From JAEUIE01 sp046350055 (GTDB taxonomy: Bacteria; Planctomycetota; Planctomycetia; Gemmatales; HRBIN36), in the NCBI GenBank assembly GCA_046350055.1, contig JAXMBC010000001.1:372001-436000 (forward strand): DNA of 64,000 bases, given 5' to 3'. Below, one piece after another: positions 7,899 to 17,508 of the stretch. Every line of letters starts with the position of its first letter. Positions within the stretch are counted from its first letter, which is position 1. The translations under genes were made by a program, and so were the position numbers. The notes below the pieces were generated by a model. It searched no databases. It saw only the letters and a list, made by a program, of their open reading frames with translations, and was not told the DNA's origin.

Positions 7899-8687
7899 AT
7901 GCTCGCTAAACGCATCATCCCCTGTCTTGACGTGAACCGTGGCCGCGTGGTCAAAGGCACCAACTTCATCAACCTGCGCGATGCCGGCGACCCGATTGAA
8001 ATCGCCAGACGCTATGAAGAGCAGGGAGCCGATGAACTGGTCTTCCTCGACATCACTGCCAGTCACGAGGACCGCGACATTATTGCGGACCTCGTTCGCC
8101 GGGTAGCAGAAGTGCTCTTCATGCCCTTCTGCGTCGGTGGAGGCATCCGCACACTGGAAGATGCCACCCGTCTCATTCACGCAGGGGCTGAGAAGGTAAG
8201 TCTCAATACCTCTGCCGTGCAAACGCCGGAACTCATCACCCAGATCAGCGAGAAGTTCGGCGCTAATGCATGCGTAGTGAATATTGATCCACGCCTCACC
8301 CCGTATCCCTCTGTTGCAGGGGAAAAGGGAAGCCAGACCTGGTACGAAGTCCACACGCATGGAGGCCGCAAGCCTACAGGACGGGAAGCAGTCGCCTGGG
8401 CCCGCGAAGTCGAACGTCTGGGAGCAGGCGAGATTGTCCTCACCTGCATGGATAACGATGGCACCAAGGCAGGCTACAACATCGAGCTGACGCGAGCTGT
8501 TGCTGAAGCTGTCTCGATCCCTGTCGTCGCTTCTGGCGGCGCAGGAAACCCGGAGCACCTCTACCAGGCACTCACAGCGGGCAAGGCTGATGCCGCCCTG
8601 GCTGCCAGCATTTTTCACTACGGTGAATATCCCGTGCCTGTAACGAAGAAGTATCTCGCAGACCGGGGAGTGATTGTCCGGCTGTAA
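7899..8687 (+). CDS. hisF: Imidazole glycerol phosphate synthase, cyclase subunit HisF
   Basis: A 262-residue TIM-barrel enzyme. It begins MLAKRIIPCLDVNRGRVVKG, the invariant HisF start with the catalytic Asp of CLDV. Further along are ELVFLDITAS, the phosphate-binding GGGIRTLEDA, the second catalytic Asp in TCMDNDGTKAGY, and ASGGAGNPEHL near the end. With HisH it forms the imidazole ring of IGP and releases AICAR in histidine biosynthesis. It stands alone: hisA lies about 20 kb downstream and hisH is not in the window, so histidine genes are scattered here. Confidence 0.97.
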   Translation: MLAKRIIPCLDVNRGRVVKGTNFINLRDAGDPIEIARRYEEQGADELVFLDITASHEDRDIIADLVRRVAEVLFMPFCVGGGIRTLEDATRLIHAGAEKVSLNTSAVQTPELITQISEKFGANACVVNIDPRLTPYPSVAGEKGSQTWYEVHTHGGRKPTGREAVAWAREVERLGAGEIVLTCMDNDGTKAGYNIELTRAVAEAVSIPVVASGGAGNPEHLYQALTAGKADAALAASIFHYGEYPVPVTKKYLADRGVIVRL

Positions 8688-8833
8688 AGAACTACACCAG
8701 GTTTTCAACTGCCAGAAGAATGCAGAACCTGCGTTATATCCCCCATCTAACTTTCGCCTGATAAACAGTGGAAGTGCCTGTATCTATCTGCTTGCTGCTC
8801 AGCTAGACTTCAAACAGTTTCTGGAGATGCATC

Positions 8834-11800
8834 ATGTATCGCTGTCTCTCGCTCGCCTCGCTATTGGTCATCGTGACGCTTTCCATCATGGCACAGGACA
8901 AGCCCACTGGCCCCCGGAAGTGGACGCACGAAGAAGCACGTAAGCAGTATGAACGCTCCCCGGGTGATGGATATCTGCAGTACGTCACGCTGCAGACAGC
9001 CAGGCGAGAGAAGATTGATCCCAATCAACTCTGGTTCCTCAACCGAGGTATGCCCAACCGCCGCGAAGGTATCGATCTCTTCAACACCTTCAGCGGGGCC
9101 TTGGCCATACAGGAAAGCCTGCAACTCGATACTATGCTGGGCGGCACCAGACCGGGCCGGGGAACGCCCGATACGCTCGGTGGAGAACAACCGAAAGCAA
9201 CACTCGATCCCAACGAGAAGGTAAAGGTCTCGACGCTCCAGGGTCCCACTATCCAAAGCCACCCCTGGGAAAAGATGCTCGCCGGCCGCAAACCTGAGCT
9301 TGGTACACTGGCCCGATGTGTGCCCGACGACTTCTACTTCATCGAATTCACTTCTGCCGCCAAGCTGAAGGATGCATTGGCCACAACCGACCTCTGGACC
9401 GGCCACCTGTTTGCACAGATGCTGGGCTCTGCGCAATCCCAACAAGTCGAATTACGTCTCAAGCAACAGCTCGGTATCCAGGGCGTGCCTCCTGAACTCC
9501 TCGATACCCTGGGCCTGGAATCCATCGGCATCACCGGCAGTGATCTCTATCTCGCCGATGGCAGCGATGTCACTCTTCTGGTGCAGGGCAAGACCCTGAA
9601 TACACTCAGGCAGTGGATGGATCGTACCCACGCACACAAGCCCGGCACGGAACGTTCGAACGGCAAATACCTGGAGTACGAGTACACCTACGCCAAGTCA
9701 GCCAAACTGAACCTGAACGTCTATGCCGCTGACCCTCGTCCTGATCTCCACGTCCGCAGTACCTCGCTCCCCGCTTTCAAGAAAGTGCTCGCTGCTATCG
9801 CGGGAAAAGATGAAGAAGGGAAAGCCGCCAAACGATTGGGGGAGACAGCAGAGTACGCCTTCATCCGCACCATTCTGCCTCGCGGTGCAGCCGAAGAAGA
9901 TGGTCTGGTCTACCTTTCTGATCCATTCATTCGCCGATTGCTCGGGCCTCAAGTCAAGCTCGCCCAGCATCATCGACTGATTGCACACAACCATCTGAGG
10001 ATGATCGAACGAGCCGCCTTGATGTATCGCACAGAGAACGGCAAGGCTCCGAAATCCCTCGAAGACCTGGCCAAGGCTGAGTGTGCTCCCGGCACATTTG
10101 GTCAGGATCAATGGGCATGCCCCGCTGGCGGGAAGTACACCCTGAGCGACGATGGCATGTCGGCCCGCAACTCCCTATTCGGTACTGCCAGCCAACTCAC
10201 TCCACTCATCGAGATGCCGCTCGAGGAAGTGACCAGGGCCGATGCCGACAGTTACAAGCAGTTCCTGCAGGAGTACAATCAGTACTGGCGTACCTTCTTT
10301 GACCCTATTGCCGTGCGGGTAAAGATCACCCCGGAGCAGTTCCGCCTTGAGACCGTTGTCCTGCCCCTCATTGATAACAGTATCTACACAGGCCTGGCCG
10401 AAGCAGTTGGTGGCCCCACTACACCACTTGCCAGTCTGCCGGTACCGCCTCGTGTCATTCACTCTGTCTCTGCTCATATCAACAAGGCACCCGTTCTGAA
10501 GATGCTGCCCAACGACGCGGGCACCGTGCAGAGTTCGTCGGTGAATACGGAAAGTAACCTCAGGCAATTGATGATTGCTGTTCACAACTACCACAACGAT
10601 TACAACCGCTTGCCCCACCGTGCAGTCTATTCCAAGGATGGCAAGCCACTGCTGAGCTGGCGAGTCATGCTGCTCCCGTATCTGGAGCAGGATCAGCTCT
10701 ACAAGCAATTTAAACTCGATGAACCCTGGGACAGCGACCATAACAAAAAGCTCATAGCCAGGATTCCCCCGATCTATCAGACTGGTGACGCCAATCTCGG
10801 CAAAGAGTACCGTACCAGGCTCCTCGCCTTGATCGGCAAGAATGCCGTCTTCTCCACCGAGAAGGCGAACATTACTCTGGGCAATATCACCGTCGCCAAT
10901 GGTACCAGCAATACCCTGGCCCTGGTAGAAGCTGCCAGCGACAAGGCAGTAGTATGGACCAAGCCTGATGACCTCGAAATCGATCTGAAGAACCCAGCAC
11001 AGGGGCTCACCAATCCAAACCAGACCGAGTTTCTGGCTGCTGCATGTGATGCTTCGATTTTTCGTATTCGAGCCAATGCCGACCCCAGGAATCTTGCAAC
11101 TGTCATGCAATGGCGAGGCACCACAGACCCTGCCAGCATCGCTTCTGTTGGACAATCGGTCACCGACTCAGCCCCGCTGGGACGCAGTCTCTTCGGCGAC
11201 ATTCCCTATCTCAACCTGCCTCTCTTCCGGCAGTTCCTTGAAAAGGGCATCGGCGATCAGATTGGCTACCATGTCTTCGACGCCTCACAGCCCATCAATG
11301 CAGATGTGACGAATTTCATCGGTACTCCATCGCCACTGGGTTTCATGGGACCAGGTATGTTTGGGTCTGAGGCGATTTTCCTCGGAATGCTCGCACAGTC
11401 TCTCAGCAATCCCGTTTGCATCACCATCCCAGTCAAAGATGCAACGACTGTAGATCGCTTTCTGGCAGATGTCGATCAGAAATTGGCCGAATTACCCCGC
11501 AATATTGAGCGATTCATCCGTACCGACAAGTACCAGATCAAGCTGGGAGATCGCCAGGTACGAGTGTTCGCCATCAAGGTGTTGGGCATCAGTTTCCGCG
11601 TAGCCTGGGCCCGCATGGGCAACTGGCTTGTGCTGACCAATCATCCCGTCATGCTCGAAGAGTTGTTCAGCTTCTACAGCACTGCCACGGTTCCCGCTGA
11701 GCAGCCCGGCAAACTGACGGCTGACACAGGGCACGCTCAGTTCCGCATTCGACCACAAGGCTGGCAGGCTGTGCTTCCGGGTTACCGTCTGGGCTGGGCT

Positions 11801-12154
11801 GAAAACCATCGGTCTGCCTGTGAGCTGAATCAACAGCAGATTACCAATATCGCACGGGCTTACCCTGAACTGCTGAATGCAGGAGGGGAAGTAACGCCGC
11901 TTTTGCTGGAGCGGGTTCAGCAGATCTATGGTACTGTTCCCTTCTGCCCCGATGGTGGCAGCTACACGGTGACCAAGTCCGGCACGTGTGAATGCAGCGT
12001 CCATGGCCAGGCCCACTTCAACCCCCGTCAATTGCTCGCCCCGTCGCCGGAGAGTCACACCATGAAGAGCCTGGAACAGTTCAAAGGATTTGCGGCCACG
12101 CTGACTTTCATGGAAGACGGGCTGCACGCTGTGGTGGTCATTGATCGCAAGTAA
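8834..12154 (+). CDS. Large secreted protein with a DUF1559-like segment
   Basis: A 1106-residue protein with a clear signal peptide (MYRCLSLASLLVIVTLSIMAQ) exported across the inner membrane. Residues of about 120-500 contain CVPDDFYFIEF-type sequence resembling periplasmic DUF3352-like proteins of planctomycetes. A middle segment (NLRQLMIAVHNYHND, LSWRVMLLPYLEQDQLY, GTSNTLALVEA) looks like the DUF1559 domain typical of planctomycete surface proteins, but without the N-terminal prepilin-like helix that normally precedes it. A module with LEDLAKAECAPGTFG and CPAGGKYTLSDDG is echoed near the C-terminus by VPFCPDGGSYTVTKSG, suggesting internal duplication. Function unknown; an envelope or sorting role is only a guess. 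Confidence 0.65.
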   Translation: MYRCLSLASLLVIVTLSIMAQDKPTGPRKWTHEEARKQYERSPGDGYLQYVTLQTARREKIDPNQLWFLNRGMPNRREGIDLFNTFSGALAIQESLQLDTMLGGTRPGRGTPDTLGGEQPKATLDPNEKVKVSTLQGPTIQSHPWEKMLAGRKPELGTLARCVPDDFYFIEFTSAAKLKDALATTDLWTGHLFAQMLGSAQSQQVELRLKQQLGIQGVPPELLDTLGLESIGITGSDLYLADGSDVTLLVQGKTLNTLRQWMDRTHAHKPGTERSNGKYLEYEYTYAKSAKLNLNVYAADPRPDLHVRSTSLPAFKKVLAAIAGKDEEGKAAKRLGETAEYAFIRTILPRGAAEEDGLVYLSDPFIRRLLGPQVKLAQHHRLIAHNHLRMIERAALMYRTENGKAPKSLEDLAKAECAPGTFGQDQWACPAGGKYTLSDDGMSARNSLFGTASQLTPLIEMPLEEVTRADADSYKQFLQEYNQYWRTFFDPIAVRVKITPEQFRLETVVLPLIDNSIYTGLAEAVGGPTTPLASLPVPPRVIHSVSAHINKAPVLKMLPNDAGTVQSSSVNTESNLRQLMIAVHNYHNDYNRLPHRAVYSKDGKPLLSWRVMLLPYLEQDQLYKQFKLDEPWDSDHNKKLIARIPPIYQTGDANLGKEYRTRLLALIGKNAVFSTEKANITLGNITVANGTSNTLALVEAASDKAVVWTKPDDLEIDLKNPAQGLTNPNQTEFLAAACDASIFRIRANADPRNLATVMQWRGTTDPASIASVGQSVTDSAPLGRSLFGDIPYLNLPLFRQFLEKGIGDQIGYHVFDASQPINADVTNFIGTPSPLGFMGPGMFGSEAIFLGMLAQSLSNPVCITIPVKDATTVDRFLADVDQKLAELPRNIERFIRTDKYQIKLGDRQVRVFAIKVLGISFRVAWARMGNWLVLTNHPVMLEELFSFYSTATVPAEQPGKLTADTGHAQFRIRPQGWQAVLPGYRLGWAENHRSACELNQQQITNIARAYPELLNAGGEVTPLLLERVQQIYGTVPFCPDGGSYTVTKSGTCECSVHGQAHFNPRQLLAPSPESHTMKSLEQFKGFAATLTFMEDGLHAVVVIDRK

Positions 12155-12164
12155 CTGGAACGGG

Positions 12165-12195
12165 CGAGACGGAATCTTCTATGGATTCCGTCTCG
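12165..12195 (+). terminator. Hairpin terminator after the large secreted protein
   Basis: CGAGACGGAATC (12165-12176), a 7-base loop and GATTCCGTCTCG (12184-12195) pair perfectly over 12 bases. Only TT follows, so it is a weak T-tract terminator or a Rho-type or RNA-stabilising hairpin. Confidence 0.6.
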
Positions 12196-12249
12196 TTACC
12201 AACACCATTTCCTCGCTGACCTTGCACCTGGCATAAGCTATACTCCAGC

Positions 12250-13002
12250 ATGGCCCCGGAAACACGTGCCCATTCACTGACCCGTTCCGAGATGCTTCTT
12301 GCTCCGACCGTCCCGGTCGAGGAGAGGCAGCAGTCGCTGGTGGAGATGCGTCATCTGCACTCCCCCGATAAAGACACCATGGCTGCAGTCATTCCTCTTC
12401 TGAACGATGCGGATGAATCATTGCGGCACATGGCTACGCACCTCCTCAGCCAGTGGGGTCAGCAAGCTATCACCATGCTGCTGCAGGCATTACGCGGCAC
12501 CACACCACAAGACGTCCCGTATCGCCTGGCCATTATTGAACAACTGCAGCGGATGGGGCCGGAAGCTGCCCGTGCGGAAACTCTGCTTCGCAGCCTCTTC
12601 AAGGATCCGGATGTCGGCCCAGCTGCAGAGAAAGCTGTTCGGGCCATTCGACTCGATGGAGCAGATCTCACCGAACGTCTGTTGCAATGGGCAATTGAAC
12701 TGTGCTTGTTGTCATTTTTCGTCGCTGCACCGGTCATTGCGATGCGACAATTCGCTCCAGTGAAGGACTTGCCTCCGCTCGGCTTCAGTATCGGCTTTGC
12801 CTCACTGGTAGTCGCTGGGCTGATGCTGGCACGGATTGCCTACGCCAGCGACATGATGCCCTATTCTCCCGAGGAAGATGAACACCAACCTGGCAGATGG
12901 ACTGTCTATCTTGTCATGATCATTGGTGGAGGAGCCATCGGTGGCCTTCTCGCCATCGCTAACTGGGCCTGTGGTGGCGTGGTGCAAGGCTGGTTTCGGT
13001 AA
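12250..13002 (+). CDS. HEAT-repeat protein with C-terminal membrane helices
   Basis: A 250-residue protein. Residues of about 20-140 form two or three HEAT-like helical repeats (AAVIPLLNDADESLRHMATHLL, ITMLLQALRG, LFKDPDVGPAAEKAVRAI), usually protein-protein interaction surfaces. Three hydrophobic stretches follow (LCLLSFFVAAPVIAM, IGFASLVVAGLMLARIA, VYLVMIIGGGAIGGLLAIAN), so it is anchored in the membrane with the HEAT part probably cytoplasmic, since there is no signal peptide. It is 73 bases ahead of a PQQ-propeller gene on the same strand. No enzyme motif is visible. Confidence 0.6.
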   Translation: MAPETRAHSLTRSEMLLAPTVPVEERQQSLVEMRHLHSPDKDTMAAVIPLLNDADESLRHMATHLLSQWGQQAITMLLQALRGTTPQDVPYRLAIIEQLQRMGPEAARAETLLRSLFKDPDVGPAAEKAVRAIRLDGADLTERLLQWAIELCLLSFFVAAPVIAMRQFAPVKDLPPLGFSIGFASLVVAGLMLARIAYASDMMPYSPEEDEHQPGRWTVYLVMIIGGGAIGGLLAIANWACGGVVQGWFR

Positions 13003-13075
13003 CTTCTCTCCAATCTTTCACCGTTGCGTCGTACAACAATCGCATCAACTCCAAGCTCTACTCCGGGGCAATTTC

Positions 13076-14287
13076 ATGCGATGGGCTGTACTCCTTCTAG
13101 TCACTTACTCGTTCACTAGCCTGCATGCCCAGGACTGGCCGCAATGGCTTGGCCCCCAGCGCACTGGCGCGATCAATGCCGTGATTGCCCCATGGACTGG
13201 ACCTCTGAAAGTCGCCTGGCAGTGTCCCGTGGGCGAAGGACACAGTGCACCCATTGTGGCTGAAGGCAAGGTTTTTCTTCATACCAAAGCTGAAGATCAG
13301 GATAACGAATTGCTGACTGCCTGGGACCTGGCAGGCAAACAGCTCTGGCAGGCCAGCAACCCTCGTGGGCCATTCAAGAGTGAATTTGGGGTGGGGCCTC
13401 GTGCCACTCCGGCCTATTCACAGGGCAAAATCTACTCACTGGGTGTGACTGGCCTACTCTATTGCCGGGATGCTGCCACAGGCAAAGCCATCTGGTCGAA
13501 GAACATCCTGGACGACTTCAAAGCGAAGAACCTCTTTTTCGGCACTTCCAGTTCGCCACTCGTGGATGACAAGAATGTCTACCTGATGCCGGGTGGCCCC
13601 GAGGCCAGCATTGTCGCTTTCAATAAGGAAAACGGACAACTTGTCTGGAAATCAGGCTCCGATAAAGCCAGCTATTCGTCACCAACCTCGACGACCATCG
13701 GCGACAAAACATACCTGATCTTCCAGACCGAACGAGGTGTCGTTGGGCTGCAACCTGCTGATGGCAAAGAAGTCTTTCGTATTGCTCTGAAAGATCTGCT
13801 GAACGAAAGCTCCACTACTCCAGTTCGCGTGGGCGAGATGTTGTTCGCCAGTTCAGTCACATTCGGCAGCATGGGAATCAAGCTCGGCACACTCGATGGC
13901 CTCCCTGCCGCAACACAGGGCTGGAAGAACAACAAGCTGACCTGTTACTTTGGCACACCGGTGGAATTTGATGGCAAACTCTACGCGGTAACAGGGCAGA
14001 TCATGAAACCCACTGCGACTCTCCAATGCATTGATCCCTTGACAGGCAACAGCCTGTGGAAGAAGCCTGGAGTAGGAACCTATCACGCGACTCTCTACCG
14101 CACCAAAAATATGCTTCTCATGCTGGAAGAGAAAGGCGACCTGGTGCTGCTGGAGCCAAACGACAAGGAATACAAGGAAATCGCTCGAGCGAAAGTCTGC
14201 GGCCACACGTGGGCTCATCCCGCCTATGCCGACGGCCTCTTCATTGTGCGGGATGGCAAAGAGCTAAAAGCCATCCAGCTGAAATAG
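13076..14287 (+). CDS. Secreted PQQ-like beta-propeller protein
   Basis: A 403-residue protein starting at ATG 13076 with a signal peptide (MRWAVLLLVTYSFTSLHAQ). The rest is a series of propeller blades of the PQQ or BamB type, seen as repeated A/G-x-D-x-x-TG-x-x-x-W-like turns: AWDLAGKQLWQASNP, CRDAATGKAIWSKNI, FNKENGQLVWKSG, CIDPLTGNSLWKKPG. The start DWPQWLGPQRTG is typical of the outer-membrane PQQ-like proteins abundant in planctomycetes. No catalytic residues for a PQQ dehydrogenase could be identified, so it is more likely a scaffold or binding protein. Confidence 0.8.
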   Translation: MRWAVLLLVTYSFTSLHAQDWPQWLGPQRTGAINAVIAPWTGPLKVAWQCPVGEGHSAPIVAEGKVFLHTKAEDQDNELLTAWDLAGKQLWQASNPRGPFKSEFGVGPRATPAYSQGKIYSLGVTGLLYCRDAATGKAIWSKNILDDFKAKNLFFGTSSSPLVDDKNVYLMPGGPEASIVAFNKENGQLVWKSGSDKASYSSPTSTTIGDKTYLIFQTERGVVGLQPADGKEVFRIALKDLLNESSTTPVRVGEMLFASSVTFGSMGIKLGTLDGLPAATQGWKNNKLTCYFGTPVEFDGKLYAVTGQIMKPTATLQCIDPLTGNSLWKKPGVGTYHATLYRTKNMLLMLEEKGDLVLLEPNDKEYKEIARAKVCGHTWAHPAYADGLFIVRDGKELKAIQLK

Positions 14288-14309
14288 CATCTCCAACACT
14301 GTAAATAAA

Positions 14310-14339
14310 CAAGGCGTTGAGATGGTTCTCAACGCCTTG
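14310..14339. terminator. Hairpin between convergent genes
   Basis: CAAGGCGTTGAG (14310-14321) and CTCAACGCCTTG (14328-14339) form a perfect 12-bp stem with a 6-base loop between two convergent genes. Reading leftward it is followed by GTTTATTT, so it serves best as a terminator for the secretin gene and possibly for both strands. Confidence 0.75.
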
Positions 14340-14373
14340 CACCTTGCCTCAGAGTGACTGGAGCACTCTAAGA

Positions 14374-16311
14374 TTATTTGCCGCCTGGAATCGGTGGGAT
14401 CGGCAGTTCGACTTGCTTGGGAGTCTCAGCAGCCGGAACGACCGGAGCAGGAGTTTCCGAAGCAGGAACGACAGGCACCGAAACCACAGGCACTTCCGAG
14501 ACAGGAGCAGTCTGGACTGGCACAAGCGTCTGGGGAGCGGTGGTGGCAGGAGTGATCGTGCTGGATGGCACCATCTGAGCAGCCGGTGGGGCTACCTGGG
14601 CAGGAGCCACGTTCACAGCTGGGCTGACGCAACCGGTCTGGCAGGTACCGGTGTTGCAGGCACCATTGCGACCATTGCGATCCCACAGGCCGTGAGGCAC
14701 TGAGCATTCCCCACTGCGAGCACCGAATGCACCATCATTCTTGAAGGCGGGCACATAGCAGCGATTCGGGAACGGATCACGTGGACCACGGGGTGCTTCA
14801 AGGATACCTTCGATAAAGAGCTCGAAGTCAGTGGGGCTTCGGCTTTCCTGGCCGGGCAGGCGGAGGGCACATCGCTGTGCACTGTCCATACCTTCCACCA
14901 GGTTGACCTTCACCACGATTACGAACTCCTTCTCTTCTTCCGTGAATGTCACGTTGCGGAAGAGCGTACCCAGGAAGGGCAGGTCACCCAGCAGCGGATA
15001 CTTCTGTGTCGTACCGGAGACAACGTTCTCGGTCAGACCACCGATCACGAGCGACTGACCGTTTTCCAGTTCCAGGGTGGTACCCACTGCCTGGGTTGCC
15101 AGGATGGGAGCGATAATGCCAGCCTGGTTGGCGTCACCAGTCTTCACTGTGTTTTCTGCAGTGACCGTCAAGCGGATGCGTCCATCGCCCAGCACCACTG
15201 GAAGGAATGCTACCACAGTACCGGTAGGACGGAACTGCACGCCAGCACCACCACCACCACCAGCACCACCTGTACCGGCGGTACCATAGGGTTCTTCACC
15301 TCCTACGATGAATCGGCTGGGGCGACCACTCAACGCAGTCAGCGAGGGATTGGACATCACCTTGCCAACGCGTTCTTCACGCAGGGCATTCAGGAAGCCA
15401 ATGAAGGAGTTGGCACCCTGTGCAGACCTGAAGATAAAGTTGGAGCTGGCAGTAGTGACAGTAGGTTCCAGAGTAGTGCCTGAACCTGAGAGCGAGATAC
15501 CCTGAGTACCACCAATGGATGTACCCAGGAAATTCGTTCCGCTTCTCTGGAAGAAGTCCACACCCAGCTGGCGGAGTTCGCGACGATCCACCGATGCCAG
15601 GCACACATCCAACTGGACCACCTGGGGGCCGGAGACGCGAACTGCGTAAGTCACCAGGTCGTTGCTCGACCCGGAGGCCTGCTGACTGCCACCGCGATAC
15701 TGCGAGGCAATGCCGTTCACAAATGTGCGGATTGGCTCAATGTCTTCGACCGAATCCACAGTGCCTGTCACGATCAGCGAACCTGGAGGGCCGCCTGCGA
15801 TGATCTTGAGATTGGCAGTGGGGAAGGTCTCAGCCACCTTGCTGCGAATGTAGCTGATATCCGGATTGACCTGGATGGTCTTGATCGTGGGGGCGAGTGT
15901 CTTGTTATCGCGATCGCGGGCAACGATGGTCACCTGCGTAACACCTACGTTCACACCCTTGATCTGAATGATGCTCGCATTATCCTTGTCGACATCGATC
16001 TTGACGATGCCGGGCCGGGAGGCGAGCACTTCCTTCACCAGTCCACCCTCTTCGTGGCGGAGGCTGAAGGTCTCATTGATCTGAATGGTGTAGTCAGCCT
16101 TTTCAGAGCTGACTGCGGAGCTGACGCTCAGCGAACCAGGAGGCTGGGCAGCCGGTGGTTGAGGTGAATTTTGAGGCTGAGCAGCCTGGCCATACCCGGA
16201 CGCGCCGAGCTGGGCCTGGAGTGATGTGGTACCAGCCAGCGAGGCGACGGCGACGAGTCCCGCACCCAGCAGCCGGCGATGTCGTACGGTCCAATTCCTG
16301 AAAGAGTGCAT
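14374..16311 (-). CDS. cpaC: Flp/Tad pilus secretin (CpaC/RcpA type)
   Basis: A 645-residue outer-membrane secretin through which the Flp pilus passes. The start at 16311 is supported by AAGGAGG just upstream and gives a signal peptide ending SLQAQ. Residues of about 70-150 form the pilus-assembly N-terminal domain (ETFSLRHEEGG, SIIQIKGVNVGVTQVTI), followed by a BON-like segment (SLIVTGTVDSVEDI) and the secretin barrel (LRQLGVDFF, TALSGRPSRFIVGGE, LENGQSLVIGGL, YPLLGDLPFLGTLF). The last 100 residues are rich in Pro, Ala and Val and look like a flexible tail. It is the last gene of the leftward pilus group. Confidence 0.88.
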   Translation of the reverse strand: MHSFRNWTVRHRRLLGAGLVAVASLAGTTSLQAQLGASGYGQAAQPQNSPQPPAAQPPGSLSVSSAVSSEKADYTIQINETFSLRHEEGGLVKEVLASRPGIVKIDVDKDNASIIQIKGVNVGVTQVTIVARDRDNKTLAPTIKTIQVNPDISYIRSKVAETFPTANLKIIAGGPPGSLIVTGTVDSVEDIEPIRTFVNGIASQYRGGSQQASGSSNDLVTYAVRVSGPQVVQLDVCLASVDRRELRQLGVDFFQRSGTNFLGTSIGGTQGISLSGSGTTLEPTVTTASSNFIFRSAQGANSFIGFLNALREERVGKVMSNPSLTALSGRPSRFIVGGEEPYGTAGTGGAGGGGGAGVQFRPTGTVVAFLPVVLGDGRIRLTVTAENTVKTGDANQAGIIAPILATQAVGTTLELENGQSLVIGGLTENVVSGTTQKYPLLGDLPFLGTLFRNVTFTEEEKEFVIVVKVNLVEGMDSAQRCALRLPGQESRSPTDFELFIEGILEAPRGPRDPFPNRCYVPAFKNDGAFGARSGECSVPHGLWDRNGRNGACNTGTCQTGCVSPAVNVAPAQVAPPAAQMVPSSTITPATTAPQTLVPVQTAPVSEVPVVSVPVVPASETPAPVVPAAETPKQVELPIPPIPGGK

Positions 16312-16443
16312 CCGTTCACCCCTCCTTGAGTGCAAGCACGCGCCGATGCCTAAGCGTGCTGGATTTCCCGTTGTATAGCGGCAGCCTTGACCATCATCCC
16401 TGACGGTCAACCACTGCTGCTGTATCCCCTATCCCACCCGGCA

Positions 16444-17508
16444 TTACTGCTGAGCGGGTTTCTTCTCTTCACTTTCCTTCTTTTCGGTATCCTTCTTTTC
16501 TTCTTCGCCTTCTTTCTTGACGGGTACTTTTTGTTTGACTTCTTCCTTGGTGTTATAAGTTTCGTTCGTTTTGATGACCCGTTTTGTGCCACTGTCGTTG
16601 ACGATTACATCGTGCGGATTCAGCTTGTTACGCAACAATGTGATTTCGGCTTCTGTAAGTTCTTTGTTGGCAGTCACGGGCTTGCTCTTGATTATCAGCG
16701 CGGGATCGTCTGTAGGATCAGCCAGTACCTTGGTATCCAGCGTCACCGTGGTAGTAGCTTCAGGAACATCGTCCTTATAGCTCTCCACCGCGTTGATCCT
16801 CTTACCCATCGTCATCCAGAAGCTGTCGCCGAGTTTGGTCTTGTCACCGCTGCGGCGAAGATCGATCGAAATCTTGGAGGTATCCTGGAAGAACTTCATC
16901 ACCAGTGCCTGTTGATGAGTCAAACGCACAAGGAATCGAGTTGGAGGTGTCGCCATGGGCGTCATCTCCTTTTTCGATTGATTGTCCACTGCCAGGATTT
17001 CAATGTCTTCCAGAATGTTCTTGGTCGTGATGCTGGGTTCAGCCTGGGTGGGCTGGATGGTTGCCACGATATTCACGCGGTTGCCAACCTTGATAAATCC
17101 ACCACCTGCGTTGTCCGCAGTGACCTGGACTGCGTGAGCCACTTCGCCGTTCTGAAGACGTTCATTCACGTCGTCTTCAATGTTGTCTACAATGTCGCTC
17201 TTGTAGATGGGCTCCATGGGCTTCAGTTTGTAGTGACGTGTGGTCTTGCCCTTCACCTGGTCGAAGCTGGTAATGGTATCAGCAAGCTCTTCACGCAGCT
17301 TGCTCTTGTACACTTCATGGGTGGTGAAGCGCTGCTGATCCTGAAACAGGTGGTAGGGAGCCACTTCAGCCACGGGAACCAGAACCTGCACTTTCTCGTC
17401 TTGAATCGGGTTGTCTTTGGACCCGGAAACGAGTTTCCAGGTACCGAACGCTGCTCCCAGTCCGCAGACCAGTGCAGTGACCATCAGTAATGGCGTCTTG
17501 GATTGCAT
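16444..17508 (-). CDS. cpaB: Flp pilus assembly protein CpaB/RcpC
   Basis: A 354-residue protein with an N-terminal membrane anchor (LLMVTALVCGLGAAFGTW) and, at about residues 40-110, an SAF-type region (VLVPVAEVAPYHLF, MEPIYKSDIV) known from CpaB/RcpC, which helps the secretin stage of Flp assembly in the periplasm. The RcpC domain continues with FIKVGNRVNIVATIQP. GAGGAGGT precedes the ATG. The C-terminus is unusual: about 40 residues made almost only of Lys and Glu (KKEGEEEKKDTEKKESEEK). It sits 132 bases before the secretin gene on the same strand. Confidence 0.85.
   Translation of the reverse strand: MQSKTPLLMVTALVCGLGAAFGTWKLVSGSKDNPIQDEKVQVLVPVAEVAPYHLFQDQQRFTTHEVYKSKLREELADTITSFDQVKGKTTRHYKLKPMEPIYKSDIVDNIEDDVNERLQNGEVAHAVQVTADNAGGGFIKVGNRVNIVATIQPTQAEPSITTKNILEDIEILAVDNQSKKEMTPMATPPTRFLVRLTHQQALVMKFFQDTSKISIDLRRSGDKTKLGDSFWMTMGKRINAVESYKDDVPEATTTVTLDTKVLADPTDDPALIIKSKPVTANKELTEAEITLLRNKLNPHDVIVNDSGTKRVIKTNETYNTKEEVKQKVPVKKEGEEEKKDTEKKESEEKKPAQQ

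Noticed and set aside
16387..17490. Plus-strand open frame opposite cpaB
   Set aside because: Phe-rich start is the mirror of the Lys/Glu tail of CpaB; no family features and no ribosome site.
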